A DNA stretch of 64,000 nt from Oceanobacillus sojae (GCF_007991515.1 NZ_BJYM01000001.1:1-64000), one strand, 5' to 3'; positions 16,227-25,134 are shown, counted from the stretch's first letter. Notes: generated by a model from the sequence alone, not told the origin. A program made the numbers and translations.

Positions 16227-16580
16227 TTATTTACTGCGCACCTCTAAAGAATCTTTCTCTTTTTCTAAAAATTCCTCATGCGTAAAACCCCATGCACACA
16301 TATCTCTTAAAACATTTTCCAATGTTTGTCCATGTGCGGATAAAGAATACTCTACTCTTGGTGGAATTTCCTGATAAACAACACGATTAACAAGCCCGTC
16401 TTTTTCTAACTCTCTAAGTTGCTGAGTTAATACACCCTGCGTTATTTCAGGCATTAAACGTCTTAATTCTCCAAAGCGTTTTGTGCCTTTTTCTAAAAGA
16501 ATAAATAATATATGGGGCTTCCATTTACCGCCGATTGCTTGAAGTGCGGAAACAATTCCATATTTTGATAGATCGTCCAA
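16227..16580 (-). CDS. HxlR family transcriptional regulator
   Basis: 117 aa: YGIVSALQAIGGKWKPHILF, TQGVLTQQLRELEKDGLVNR, and the wing PPRVEYSLSAHGQTL. No N-terminal Cys; one Cys in RDMCAWGF. TTG start behind AGGGAGG. Its upstream region carries the CATACTAAGTATG palindrome, and beyond that lie an SDR remnant and an MFS transporter in the opposite direction that it may control. Confidence 0.85.
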   Translation of the reverse strand: MDDLSKYGIVSALQAIGGKWKPHILFILLEKGTKRFGELRRLMPEITQGVLTQQLRELEKDGLVNRVVYQEIPPRVEYSLSAHGQTLENVLRDMCAWGFTHEEFLEKEKDSLEVRSK

Positions 16581-16847
16581 CTCAAATTTCCTCCCTTTAT
16601 AACAAATTCATATAAAGTATGTTAATCATATCTAAGAGAAAGAAGAAAAGAAATAAATCAGCTTGAAAAAAGTTCTGTCTTAATATCTGCGGATAGCTGC
16701 TAAAAAATTTAAAAGCTCTACATTAGGCAGGGATTTAATTGTACCTTTTATCATACTAAGTATGAAAATAATGTCTACTTTTCAAATAATATTCTGCTCA
16801 ACATAATGAAGGATACCACTATTTAGTTATCAGAGGAGGATACATCA
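16581..16847. promoter_or_regulatory. HxlR/MFS intergenic region with palindrome
   Basis: No gene. CATACT-A-AGTATG (16752-16764) is a perfect 6-1-6 palindrome whose core TACTAAGTA also occurs at 6436-6444 before the NAD(P)H oxidoreductase. A candidate HxlR operator. Confidence 0.4.
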
Positions 16848-16926
16848 ATGACATTAAAAAAATAAAGTTCTATTGGGAACAACAGAAAGCAGGGAAATTG
16901 GAGCAGAAAATTACAGGTACATTTAA
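16848..16926 (+). pseudogene. N-terminal SDR remnant
   Basis: GAGGAGG stands before an ATG whose frame (MTLKK) stops at once. The +1 frame continues NKVLLGTTESREIGAEN, which looks like the SDR cofactor-binding start (compare NKVxxVTGxSxGIGxxI), then stops. It is a truncated and frameshifted SDR relic directly in front of the MFS gene. Confidence 0.45.
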
Positions 16927-16968
16927 TACTTAATTGTTATTAAAAATCTAAATTAGGAGTGAACAGTT

Positions 16969-18126
16969 TTGCCTTTTGTAGTGTTTATACTAGGTTTTCT
17001 TATTTTTTCTCAAACAACATCAGAATTTATGGTAGCAGGTATCATGCCTTCTCTGTCAGAAGAATTCGGTGTATCAATTGCAGCTATTGGTTATCTTATT
17101 TCAGCTTACGCAGTAGGAATGATTGTAGGTGGACCTATCTTAACTATTGCTTTATTAAAAGTCCCATTAAAAAAAGGATTGATAGCTTTAACACTTGTAT
17201 TTCTTATTGGACAGACAATCGCTGCCACCGCTCCTAACTATGAAGTCATGATGGCGGCTCGTGTTGTACAAGGAATAGCTTCTTCTGCAACATTTGGCAC
17301 TGCTATGTCACTTGCCTATCAACTCGTCCCCGACCATTTACGGGCGCGGGCAGCTTCCGTTGTATTAGGCGGGCTGATGATTGCCACCGCTGCCGGAGTC
17401 CCCTTTGCCATGGTATTTAATTTGTATTTGGGCTGGCGTGCCAGCTTCTGGGCGGTTGTGGTCCTGGTATTTATCGCGGCGATATTGGTTCAATTTCTCA
17501 TACCGGCCTTTGAATCGCAGGAAAAGGAAAGCATCAGCGTTAAAAAAGAGCTTGGCTCCTTTAAAAACTACCGTTTATGGGCTGCCTATACAACGAATGT
17601 ATTTATAATCGGAGCAACATTCGCTGCATTTAGCTATTTCACACCAATCCTGACGGAGGTTACCGGATTTAGTGCAGGAATTGTACCTATTATATTAGGA
17701 ATCTATGGTGTAGCTACGGTTATTGGTAATATTACTGTTGGCAGATTAGCAGACTTGTATATGATGCCTACCATGACCGTTGGATTATTTATTCTGACAG
17801 CTGCTCTTATTCTGTTTGGTTTCTTGGCAGAAGTTCCGGCGATTGCTGTTGTTGCAGTTATCATTATTGGTTTAACCGGCGTCTCTTTAAATCCGGCGAT
17901 GGCAAAACGGGTTCTAAGTGTGTCCAATACCGGAACACTTGTCGCCACCGTAAATAACTCGATGATTAATCTTGGTCTTATGATTGGTTCATCTGTCGGC
18001 GGTCTGACGATCGATGCCGGCTTTGGACTTACTTCACCATTATGGGTCGGAGTAATAATGGGTGTTTTAGGACTGATATCGCTGCTGCCCGTTATACGTG
18101 GTAAATTTTCTGCTACTGCTGGTTAA
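16969..18126 (+). CDS. MFS transporter, DHA1/AraJ-like
   Basis: 385 aa with about 12 membrane helices. Family signs are SEFMVAGIMPSLSEEFGVS in helix 1 and its loop, the motif-B-like RVVQGIASSATFGTA, motif C VLGGLMIATAAGVPFA, and the second-half motif-A-like GRLADLYMM. Typical of proton-driven drug or sugar efflux. TTG start preceded by AGGAGTG. It follows an SDR relic and an HxlR gene, consistent with an inducible exporter. Confidence 0.88.
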   Translation: MPFVVFILGFLIFSQTTSEFMVAGIMPSLSEEFGVSIAAIGYLISAYAVGMIVGGPILTIALLKVPLKKGLIALTLVFLIGQTIAATAPNYEVMMAARVVQGIASSATFGTAMSLAYQLVPDHLRARAASVVLGGLMIATAAGVPFAMVFNLYLGWRASFWAVVVLVFIAAILVQFLIPAFESQEKESISVKKELGSFKNYRLWAAYTTNVFIIGATFAAFSYFTPILTEVTGFSAGIVPIILGIYGVATVIGNITVGRLADLYMMPTMTVGLFILTAALILFGFLAEVPAIAVVAVIIIGLTGVSLNPAMAKRVLSVSNTGTLVATVNNSMINLGLMIGSSVGGLTIDAGFGLTSPLWVGVIMGVLGLISLLPVIRGKFSATAG

Positions 18127-18141
18127 TCGTTTCATTTTTCT

Positions 18142-18173
18142 AACCCGGCTGGTTATTTTCAGCCGGGTTTTAG
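18142..18173 (+). terminator. Rho-independent terminator
   Basis: AACCCGGCTG (18142-18151) / CAGCCGGGTT (18160-18169), 8-nt loop, followed by a short T run. Ends the MFS gene. Confidence 0.8.
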
Positions 18174-18331
18174 ATGTTACAGGCAGGGTGGCTTTTCATC
18201 TAAAAATTTATTATAAAAAATAAAGTGAAGATTTTGGTTATATGATAAAGTGGATATAGAAGTTTATATGTACTTTGTTTTCCACCTTGCATCCGTAGAT
18301 GAAAAGGCAGTTATTATCAAAGGAGGCTAAT

Positions 18332-18496
18332 ATGTTTCATTATGAGGCAGTTTGTTACCACTGCAAAAAAGTATTTAAAGTATACGAAGGAAGCCCAAAA
18401 TACAAAATCGTTAAGGAGAAGAAGACAAAAATGTTTTGCTGTGAGGATTGCGATCATAAAATACGCCTTGCAGCAATAAAAAACTTCTTTAGATAG
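18332..18496 (+). CDS. Small zinc-ribbon protein (DUF2197/YlaI-like)
   Basis: 54 aa from ATG 18332 behind AAAGGAGG. Two Cys knuckles, CYHC near the N-terminus and CCEDC about 30 residues later, with many Lys between them, suggest a zinc ribbon. Length and pattern resemble the DUF2197 proteins such as B. subtilis YlaI; function unknown. Confidence 0.65.
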   Translation: MFHYEAVCYHCKKVFKVYEGSPKYKIVKEKKTKMFCCEDCDHKIRLAAIKNFFR

Positions 18497-18536
18497 GCTG
18501 CTCTGGGATATTTATAATGCCTATTAATTCATTCAA

Positions 18537-18565
18537 TTGACATTTCGAGAAAATTCGAATAAGAT
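18537..18565 (+). promoter_or_regulatory. arsR-type promoter with operator in the spacer
   Basis: A consensus -35 TTGACA (18537-18542), 17-bp spacer and -10 TAAGAT (18560-18565). The spacer is almost entirely an operator-like element with TTCGA-N6-TCGAA (18543-18560). The expected transcription start falls on or next to the A of the ATG at 18572. Confidence 0.65.
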
Positions 18566-18571
18566 AAGTTC

Positions 18572-18889
18572 ATGACAAACTTAAGCGAAATTTTCAAAGT
18601 GTTGGGAAATGAAAAAAGGCTGGATATGCTGCGATGGTTAAAGGATCCAATAAACCATTTTGAAAAGCCGACTGCACACCTTTCCAAAAATATCAGTGAA
18701 AAGGGAGGCGTCTGTGTGGGTGACATCCAGGAAAAAGCACAAATGTCACCATCTACTGTGTCACATTATTTAAAGATGATGCAGCAGGCAGGTCTTTTGG
18801 AATCTGAACGCCATGGGCAATGGACTTACTATCGCCGAAATGAAGAAAAAATTGGGGAAATTGTCTCTATTATAAAAAAGGATCTGTAG
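18572..18889 (+). CDS. ArsR family transcriptional regulator
   Basis: 105 aa winged helix: EIFKVLGNEKRLDMLRWLKD at the N-terminus, then CVGDIQEKAQMSPSTVSHYL (the DNA recognition helix) and the wing LESERHGQWTYYRRNEE. Only one Cys is in the core and no metal-site Cys motif is seen, so the inducer need not be a metal. No Shine-Dalgarno sequence precedes the ATG, and the promoter predicts a leaderless mRNA. The same operator lies before the DMT exporter pair downstream, its likely target. Confidence 0.87.
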   Translation: MTNLSEIFKVLGNEKRLDMLRWLKDPINHFEKPTAHLSKNISEKGGVCVGDIQEKAQMSPSTVSHYLKMMQQAGLLESERHGQWTYYRRNEEKIGEIVSIIKKDL

Positions 18890-18899
18890 ATCTTTTTTT
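18874..18899 (+). terminator. Terminator overlapping the arsR stop codon
   Basis: AAAAAAGGATC - TGTA - GATCTTTTTTT forms a compact hairpin that contains the TAG stop. It separates arsR from the exporter pair. Confidence 0.6.
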
Positions 18900-18978
18900 A
18901 TCTTTATCATTTCGTTATTTCCCGAATTATAAAATCGTATTCCGTATAAGAAGCAAGTCGTTTCTTTTTTATTTTTAA

Positions 18979-19002
18979 ATTCGATATTTCTCGAAATATA
19001 AT
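18979..19002 (+). promoter_or_regulatory. Second ArsR-type operator and promoter
   Basis: ATTCGATATTTCTCGAAA (18979-18996) matches the reverse complement of 18543-18560 in 16 of 18 positions, and again has TTCGA-N6-TCGAA. It directly abuts a perfect -10 TATAAT (18997-19002); the -35 is weak (TTTAAA at 18974). Confidence 0.6.
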
Positions 19003-19028
19003 ATTGATATTGAAGGGAGCAATTTTAC

Positions 19029-19457
19029 TTGAAAGTTTTATTTTATATTGCAGCACTATTGGCTGGTGCGGCTTTAAGTGTAGAAGGGGCACTGTATGCA
19101 ATATTAGGTGAGTCAATCGGAAAATTGGAAAGTAGCCTTTATAACTTTGTTGTTGGAACAATAATTCTTGGCATTGCTCTGCTTTTCTGGGGAAAAGGGA
19201 CATTATCTTATACAGTAAAAGCCCCTAAATGGCAACTGACTGGCGGTTTGCTGGGAATTATTTATCTAACTGTTCTTGTTATCGGTATTCCGCTTATTGG
19301 CGTAGGGTTAGCGATGAGCAGTGTGGTTGTAGGGCAGTTAGTTATGAGCATGATTATCGAACATAAAGGATGGCTGGGCAGCCCTATGGTAAAAGTGAGA
19401 CCAGAAAAAATTATTGCCGTTTTCCTGATGCTTGTTTCTATATTTTTAATTTACTAG
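19029..19457 (+). CDS. DMT family transporter (DUF606/YdcZ), first of a pair
   Basis: 142 aa with five hydrophobic segments, the half-size DMT exporters of the YdcZ/DUF606 group. It ends with the family's GWLG...VRPEKIIAVFLMLVSIFLIY helix. TTG start with GGGAG 10 nt upstream. Such proteins usually work as heterodimers of two adjacent genes, and a second copy begins 11 nt downstream. The ArsR-type operator in front points to induction by the compound it exports. Confidence 0.8.
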   Translation: MKVLFYIAALLAGAALSVEGALYAILGESIGKLESSLYNFVVGTIILGIALLFWGKGTLSYTVKAPKWQLTGGLLGIIYLTVLVIGIPLIGVGLAMSSVVVGQLVMSMIIEHKGWLGSPMVKVRPEKIIAVFLMLVSIFLIY

Positions 19458-19468
19458 GAGGATACATA

Positions 19469-19939
19469 ATGTCTATTTTTATTTTAATTGCTTCACTCAT
19501 TGGTGGTGTCCTGTTAAGTGCACAATCATCCGTAAACGGTTCTTTCAGCAGTAAAGCAGGCACATTAGAAAGTGCCTTTCTAACATTTATTACTGGTGGA
19601 ATGATGCTTTTTATCATTGTTTTATTTTTTGGGACCGGAAATTTCTTATCCTTTTTGGAAGCTCCAGGGTGGCAGCTGTCAGCAGTTTGGTTTGGTGTTG
19701 GTTACTTATTTTTAACGATTCTTACCGTACCTAAAATTGGCGTCATTGCAGCAAATCTTTCCGCTATTATTGGACAGTTATCAACGGGGATGCTGATTGA
19801 CAATTTCGGCTGGTTTGGCGGCATGCAAATTTCATTTGATTTAAAACGTTTGCTGGCACTTGGTTTGATGCTTATTGCGCTTTGGTTGATTTATCAAGCA
19901 AATATTAAAGATCGAAAGCAGGCATTAGAAGCAACTTAA
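19469..19939 (+). CDS. DMT family transporter (DUF606/YdcZ), second of a pair
   Basis: 156 aa, start ATG 19469 with TAGGAGG. Same architecture as its partner: SAQSSVNGSFSSKAGTLESA after helix 1, five hydrophobic segments, and the GWFG...FDLKRLLALGLMLIALWLIY end. The two share the arrangement of their loops but differ in sequence, fitting a heterodimeric small exporter with opposite membrane orientation. Substrate unknown. Confidence 0.8.
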   Translation: MSIFILIASLIGGVLLSAQSSVNGSFSSKAGTLESAFLTFITGGMMLFIIVLFFGTGNFLSFLEAPGWQLSAVWFGVGYLFLTILTVPKIGVIAANLSAIIGQLSTGMLIDNFGWFGGMQISFDLKRLLALGLMLIALWLIYQANIKDRKQALEAT

Positions 19940-20016
19940 TATCAAAACAAGTGAAAGGAGATGAAGCTTGAAACTTTTATAGGAACAAGAAACAAACATA
20001 AAACGGAGGGTTCATC

Positions 20017-20811
20017 ATGAATTTACAATTAAAAGGAAAAACAGCATTAATTACCGGTTCAACATCCGGAATAGGGAAGGCGATTGCTGTTTCTTTAGCA
20101 GCAGAAGGGGCTAACGTAATCCTTAATGGGCGTCATCAAGAAAAGATTAATCAGACAATAGAATTCATTCAATCAGAATACCCGGAAGCTTCGATAGATT
20201 TTATCACAGCCGATTTAGGTACGAAAGAAGGCTGTGAGCGAGTGATAGAGAAATATCCTAATGTCGATATACTGGTCAATAATTTAGGGATTTTTGAGCC
20301 GGTGGATTACTTTGATACAACCGATGAAGACTGGTACAAGCAATTTGAAGTGAATATGATGAGTGGTGTCCGATTAACACGCTGGTACTTAAAGAAAATG
20401 ATTGAGCGCAATGAAGGCAGAGTTATTTTTATTGGAAGTGAAGCTTCTTTGGTTCCCGCTGCTGAAATGCCGCATTATAGTGCAGTTAAAACGATGCAGC
20501 TTTCTTTATCCCGAAGCTTGGCCGAGCTGACCAAAGGGTCGAAAGTTACTGTCAACACGGTTACACCTGGTTCTACTTTTACGGAAGGGGTAGAAACCAT
20601 GCTTCGCACTCTCTATGCTAATGAAGATTTGACAATGGAAGAGATGGAAGAGCGCTTTATGCAGGAAAATCGATCTACTTCCATTATCCAAAGACTGATT
20701 CGACCTGAAGAAATAGCTAATCTGGTTACTTTTTTAAGCAGCACGCTTTCTTCTGCGATAAATGGTTCTGCTTTAAAAATAGATGGAGGGCTGGTTCGCA
20801 GCGTATTTTAA
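20017..20811 (+). CDS. SDR family oxidoreductase
   Basis: 264 aa classical SDR. Cofactor loop TGSTSGIG (13-20), then NGRHQEK, suggesting NADP(H); NNLG (88-91) replaces the common NNAG; triad S141, Y154, K158. A C-terminal INGSALKIDGG follows the FabG pattern. AACGGAGGG precedes the ATG. It follows the DMT pair by 77 nt and precedes a second reductase, so the block may form one inducible unit. Confidence 0.9.
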   Translation: MNLQLKGKTALITGSTSGIGKAIAVSLAAEGANVILNGRHQEKINQTIEFIQSEYPEASIDFITADLGTKEGCERVIEKYPNVDILVNNLGIFEPVDYFDTTDEDWYKQFEVNMMSGVRLTRWYLKKMIERNEGRVIFIGSEASLVPAAEMPHYSAVKTMQLSLSRSLAELTKGSKVTVNTVTPGSTFTEGVETMLRTLYANEDLTMEEMEERFMQENRSTSIIQRLIRPEEIANLVTFLSSTLSSAINGSALKIDGGLVRSVF

Positions 20812-20873
20812 GCTACATGAGCTGGGAGTAAGAAATATTTATTTAATATTATAAACGAAAGGAAGACGATGAA

Positions 20874-21950
20874 ATGTCACATGAATCATTTGATAACAAA
20901 GAAAATAAGGTTGCGCTTGTGGTAGGCGCAAACGGAGTAATTGGCAAAAATCTAATAGATCATTTAGTTTCGTTAAAAGATTGGGAGATTATCGGATTAT
21001 CCAGACGCGGAGGAGAAGAAAAGGGACGTGTTCACTATATCAGCGTTGATTTGCTTGATAGAGACGACAGTCAGGATAAGCTTCGTAACCTTACGAACGT
21101 AACACATATTTTCTATACAGCTTATCAGGATCGGCCGACTTGGGCGGAACTGGTTCCGCCTAACCTGGCTATGTTGAAAAATACATTAGAAACAATAGAG
21201 GCAGTTGCGCCAAATTTAGAACATGTCAGTATTATGCAGGGATATAAGGTATATGGAGGACATCTTGGACCTTTTAAAACACCTGCAAGGGAAACAGATG
21301 CGCAATTTATGCCGCCAGAATTTATGCTTGATCAACAAAACTATCTGGAGAGCAGGCAAAAAGGGAAGACTTGGTCCTGGACAGCGATTCGTCCATCTGT
21401 CGTATGTGGATTTGGTTTAGGGAATCCAATGAATTTGGCGATGGTAATTGCTGTTTATGCTTCCATATCCAAAGAGCTTGGACTTCCATTACGATTTCCT
21501 GGCAAGCCGGGAGCATTTGATAAATTGTTAGAAATGACTGATGCTGGGCTATTGGCCAAAGCGATTGTCTGGGCCGCAACAAATCAAGCGTGTGCTAACC
21601 AGGCATTTAATATCAACAACGGAGATCTTTTCCGCTGGAATGAAATGTGGCCAAAAATCGCCCGTTATTTTGAACTGGATGAAGCACCTCCGCTTCCAAT
21701 GTCCTTGGATGTTATCATGGCAGATAAAGAACCGCTTTGGGAAGAAATGATTGCTAAGTATGGACTTGCAGAGACGCCTTACAAAGATGTTTCTTCCTGG
21801 GGCTTTGGAGATTTTGTCTTTTCATGGGATTATGATATGTTCGCGGATGGTTCTAAAGCACGGCGGTTTGGTTTTCATGAATATATTGATACCCAGAAGA
21901 TGTTTACGGATATTTTTGATGATTTCAAAAGACGTAAGATTATACCTTGA
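20874..21950 (+). CDS. SDR family oxidoreductase, PRISE (progesterone 5-beta-reductase/iridoid synthase-like)
   Basis: 358 aa extended SDR. Rossmann motif VGANGVIGKNL (about 18-28), then SRRGG; middle motifs HIFYTAYQDRPTWAELVPPN, QGYKVYGGHLGPFKTPARE with the catalytic Lys, and DQQNYL with the catalytic Tyr; WTAIRPSVVCGFG and FNINNGDLFRWNEMWP later. This pattern matches PRISE enzymes, which reduce enones by 1,4-addition with NADPH. The enone chemistry agrees with the two old yellow enzymes nearby. GAAAGGAAG precedes the ATG. Confidence 0.88.
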   Translation: MSHESFDNKENKVALVVGANGVIGKNLIDHLVSLKDWEIIGLSRRGGEEKGRVHYISVDLLDRDDSQDKLRNLTNVTHIFYTAYQDRPTWAELVPPNLAMLKNTLETIEAVAPNLEHVSIMQGYKVYGGHLGPFKTPARETDAQFMPPEFMLDQQNYLESRQKGKTWSWTAIRPSVVCGFGLGNPMNLAMVIAVYASISKELGLPLRFPGKPGAFDKLLEMTDAGLLAKAIVWAATNQACANQAFNINNGDLFRWNEMWPKIARYFELDEAPPLPMSLDVIMADKEPLWEEMIAKYGLAETPYKDVSSWGFGDFVFSWDYDMFADGSKARRFGFHEYIDTQKMFTDIFDDFKRRKIIP

Positions 21951-21963
21951 TAGTCTTGTTTAA

Positions 21964-22335
21964 ATAATTTATATATTCCTGGTGCAATCAGTGATTCTAC
22001 TCGTCATGTATTTTACCATTCCATTTAAAGCGGCTGGGTTAATAACCGTATTATATATGGGGTTATTGGCTTTTATGAGTATTTCAGTGTTACAATCTTA
22101 TGTCATGATATTAGCTGAACGCTTTGTTCCGTCTGCTGTAAATGTTGCTTCAGCAATTAATATTGCAGCTTTTCAAGCAGGAATAGCATTAGGTTCATAC
22201 TTAGGTGGTGTAGTTACAGACTCGATTGGACTTATTCATACAACTTGGATTGGTGCCGTTATGATTCTTTGTGGTGTTTGTTGTTTTATCTGCATGGGGA
22301 CGTTCTTTAGAGACGAAGGAAAGCAGGGAGGGTAA
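21964..22335 (+). pseudogene. C-terminal fragment of an MFS transporter
   Basis: About 120 codons encode only the last three to four helices of a DHA1-type MFS protein (FKAAGLITVLYMGLLAFMSI, INIAAFQAGIALGSYLGGVV, then a final helix). The frame enters from a stop at 21961, no ribosome binding site or ATG is present and no N-terminal half exists upstream. It is a 5'-truncated relic beginning 13 nt after the PRISE gene. Confidence 0.75.
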
Positions 22336-22764
22336 AACCCTATAACGAATGATGGTTAGTTAAGTTTCAGTATTTTGATTTGTTGAAGATTAAATTATTT
22401 AATAGCAAAGCAGCGGCCAACCGCTAAAGATACACCATTTTCACAGCCTGAACTCCTTTTAGAAAAATATTCTGGCTGGATGGTTATTGAGTAAATTATA
22501 TGGTATATATTTAATATGAGAATATAAAAAAATCTGTATGCAACAAACGAGCCAGTTAATGGAACACAGGATAGTTTAATTATAGATATTCTTTCTACTT
22601 ACTGTTACTTATCTACATGCTAGCCTAAAAGTAATCTTTGTAGAAAGTATGATGACGGAAACTAAAATCAATCAAAGACTTTATAGTAATGGAGCACGTG
22701 TTATGAATTAAGTTTCCTTTCTAATTTTCTTCCGTGCTCCAAACAAATACACAGAGGGAAGAGC
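22336..22764. other. Gene-free stretch with a stem-loop
   Basis: No gene is recognised. AGCGG-CCAA-CCGCT (22412-22425) is a small hairpin, and GGAGCACG (22691-22698) pairs with CGTGCTCC (22733-22740) across a 34-nt loop. Confidence 0.35.
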
Positions 22765-23340
22765 ATGTTTAATAAAAGCTTAAAACTGTTTACAGTTATT
22801 TTAAAGAGAAATCCAGGTTCATCTATTCTTAACAGTGCGTTACCAAAGGGATTCTCTTTTGTGAATTACCAAGATGGAGATGCACTTGCTTGGGGTGAAA
22901 TTGAAAAATCTGCAGGGGCTTTTGAGCGTGTAATAGATGCTGTAGCATACTTTGAAGAAGAGTTTGTTCCATATAAAGCAGAATGTAGAACTTTTTTTAT
23001 ATAGAATGAAGTTGGAGAAAAAATAGCAAATTTCACTTCTTGGTGGGGTTATATCGGAAAGCGGCACTATCCGGTTATGCGTTGGGTGCCTGTTAAATCT
23101 GAATATCAACGTCTCGGATTAGGAAGGGCGCTTATCGCGAAAGGCGTCAAACGAATGGTTGAGATAGAAGGTGATTGTGTGATGTACATCCCAACACAAA
23201 TCTGGAACATCAGGGCCATACAATTATATATTTGGGCTGGTTTTGAATTTGAAACGGTTGAATCCAATCCATGTGGCTATAACAATCAAACGAACGAAGC
23301 CTTACCTCATATTCAGCATCTCGTATTGTGTTATTTATAA
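22765..23340 (+). pseudogene. GNAT acetyltransferase interrupted by an in-frame TAG
   Basis: One frame of 192 codons encodes a GNAT protein but has a single amber codon at 23002-23004 (codon 80: CRTFFI*NEVGEKIANFTSWW). The acetyl-CoA motif VKSEYQRLGLGRALIAKGVK and the helix RAIQLYIWAGFEFE are downstream of it. The expected residue is Glu, so one GAG-to-TAG type change suffices. AGAGGGAAG precedes the ATG. Unless the stop is suppressed or is a sequence error, the gene is dead. Confidence 0.75.
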
Positions 23341-24057
23341 GTATTGCTCCCTGCATCTTGCTTGGTGCTTTGTGATGGATTGCATTTTTTGATTTAGTTT
23401 TGAAAATCCAACCTTATTGTTCAAGAAATGGGCTATATAATGGATTAAAACCTAGTTTTTTAAACACTGTTTATAGTTCAGGTGAAGCGTTTTTTATAAA
23501 AAATTAAACAACCTAATTTTAAACTCGACCTAAAGTTAGGGCGAGGTTTGATGTATTTGAAGTTTCCTACCAACATTAGAGCCATTTTTACCGCAAGAGA
23601 TTAGATGAGCTTGATTTTGGAAAAATATATAAATCAATCGCTGAGAATCTATTGGAAATATACGGCATAATAACCCTTTCTTGGATTACGCTGCCATCGC
23701 TGCAAGTAGAAGGTTGTTATCCACTAGTTGAGGATATATTAATCCTGTTGATTTGTTCCATAGATATTGTGACTAATTAGCTGATAACGTACCCAACTAT
23801 ATAGAATGGTAAATAACAATTGGCGGTATTTGTTGGACCATTCATACATTGCGGCAATTGTTCGACTATGAGATAGAGGGTATACCAATAACCCATGATT
23901 AGATTCATGAGTTGATTTTTGAGCTGATAATCTATAAATAATATTTTAATGTATAATGAAAGGGGATTCAATATGGCAATCATTTAACATAAATATATAC
24001 TTTCACGGTGAAGATGAAGTCATTAAAGGATTTGGAATTAGAAAAAGGAGGGTACTT
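23341..24057. other. Gene-poor stretch, no intact gene
   Basis: No gene is recognised in about 700 bp. An imperfect hairpin (AAACTCG...CGAGGTTT, about 23518-23552) may end the acetyltransferase transcript. Short open stretches on both strands (for example 23777-23983, minus) lack ribosome binding sites and match no family. Confidence 0.35.
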
Positions 24058-24924
24058 ATGAATATCACATTGGATACTGGTGAAAATCTATTTTATGTAA
24101 AAAGAGACGGCGGGGAGCGTGTTCTATTATTAATTCATGGAAATATGGCATCTTCCGCTCAATGGGATTTGCTGCTTAAAGAAATAGATCCTGTCTTTAC
24201 AGTTTATGCGATTGATTTACGCGGGTATGGACAATCAACCTATCATCAGCCGGTAAATTCAATCAAGGATTTCTCTGATGATATTAAACAGCTTGTTGAT
24301 CAATTAGATTTGAAAATGTTTTCTTTAATGGGCTGGTCCAATGGAGGCGGTGTAGCCATGCAGTTTGCAATTGATTATCCAGACTATGTTCAAAAAATCG
24401 TATTGCTTTCTTCCATGTCTACACGAGGGTATCCAGCTTTTAATACAGAGGGTAAAAGAATTCATTCCCGAGAGCAATTAGTAAAAGATCCAGGATTAAA
24501 TAGGATGTTAGATGCTCAGAAAATGAATAATCAAGCTTTTTTTAGAGCAGCTATGGATCAGGTGCTTTATTCCGTTAACCAGCCAAATGAAGAACAGTAT
24601 CAAAAGTATTTAAAAAGTGCAACACAGCAAAGGAATATACTCGATGCAGCATATGCAGCGAATGTTTTCAATATAAGTACAGTATCCAATGGTGTAGCTG
24701 ATGGGACTGGGGAAATACGTAATCTCGCGGCTCCTATTTTAGTAATTTGGGGGAAAAATGATTTGATCGTATCGGAGATAATGACGTTAGAAATAATAGA
24801 GGACTTACAAGAAGCTGGAATTGATTTTCGTTATGCGTCGGTGAATGCCGGACACGCTTTGTTGATAGATAATTTAGAAGTAGTTTTGAAAGAAACCTAT
24901 ACATTTTTAAATTTAAAAGTTTGA
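24058..24924 (+). CDS. Alpha/beta fold hydrolase
   Basis: 288 aa cytosolic hydrolase from the ATG at 24058 behind AAAAAGGAGGG. Oxyanion motif LLIHGNMASSAQW, cap strand DLRGYGQST, nucleophile elbow GWSNGGG (Ser near 100), acid in WGKNDLIV and base in NAGHALLID. It resembles haloperoxidase/epoxide hydrolase-like carboxylesterases. The substrate is unknown; it stands alone between two decayed regions. Confidence 0.87.
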   Translation: MNITLDTGENLFYVKRDGGERVLLLIHGNMASSAQWDLLLKEIDPVFTVYAIDLRGYGQSTYHQPVNSIKDFSDDIKQLVDQLDLKMFSLMGWSNGGGVAMQFAIDYPDYVQKIVLLSSMSTRGYPAFNTEGKRIHSREQLVKDPGLNRMLDAQKMNNQAFFRAAMDQVLYSVNQPNEEQYQKYLKSATQQRNILDAAYAANVFNISTVSNGVADGTGEIRNLAAPILVIWGKNDLIVSEIMTLEIIEDLQEAGIDFRYASVNAGHALLIDNLEVVLKETYTFLNLKV

Positions 24925-25036
24925 TTACTTCTGGAAATTCTTCTTCAACTATTTAGTTATTTTTTTCTTCGGCAAAGAAACATGAATTGGAATTTCAAGT
25001 TGTATGAACCAGTTTGTGTTTGATTGAAAAAAGAAA

Positions 25037-25068
25037 AAGCAGCGGGTTTTTAGGAGCCGCTGCTTGCA
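25037..25068 (+). terminator. Probable terminator
   Basis: AAGCAGCGG (25037-25045) / CCGCTGCTT (25057-25065) with an 11-nt loop; only a weak T run follows. Confidence 0.5.
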
Positions 25069-25134
25069 TTTCCTGCCTATTCATTTTACATTCGCATCTG
25101 GTTTAACTGTCCGATAATTAATGTCACTAGTGAA

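Noticed and set aside
22840..23109. Minus-strand open frame of 89 codons over the GNAT pseudogene
   Set aside because: It lies antisense to a recognisable GNAT fold, has no ribosome binding site and no protein-like motif.
23777..23983. Minus-strand open frame of 68 codons in the gap before the hydrolase
   Set aside because: No ribosome binding site, biased composition and no family resemblance; other frames of the same stretch look equally protein-like.
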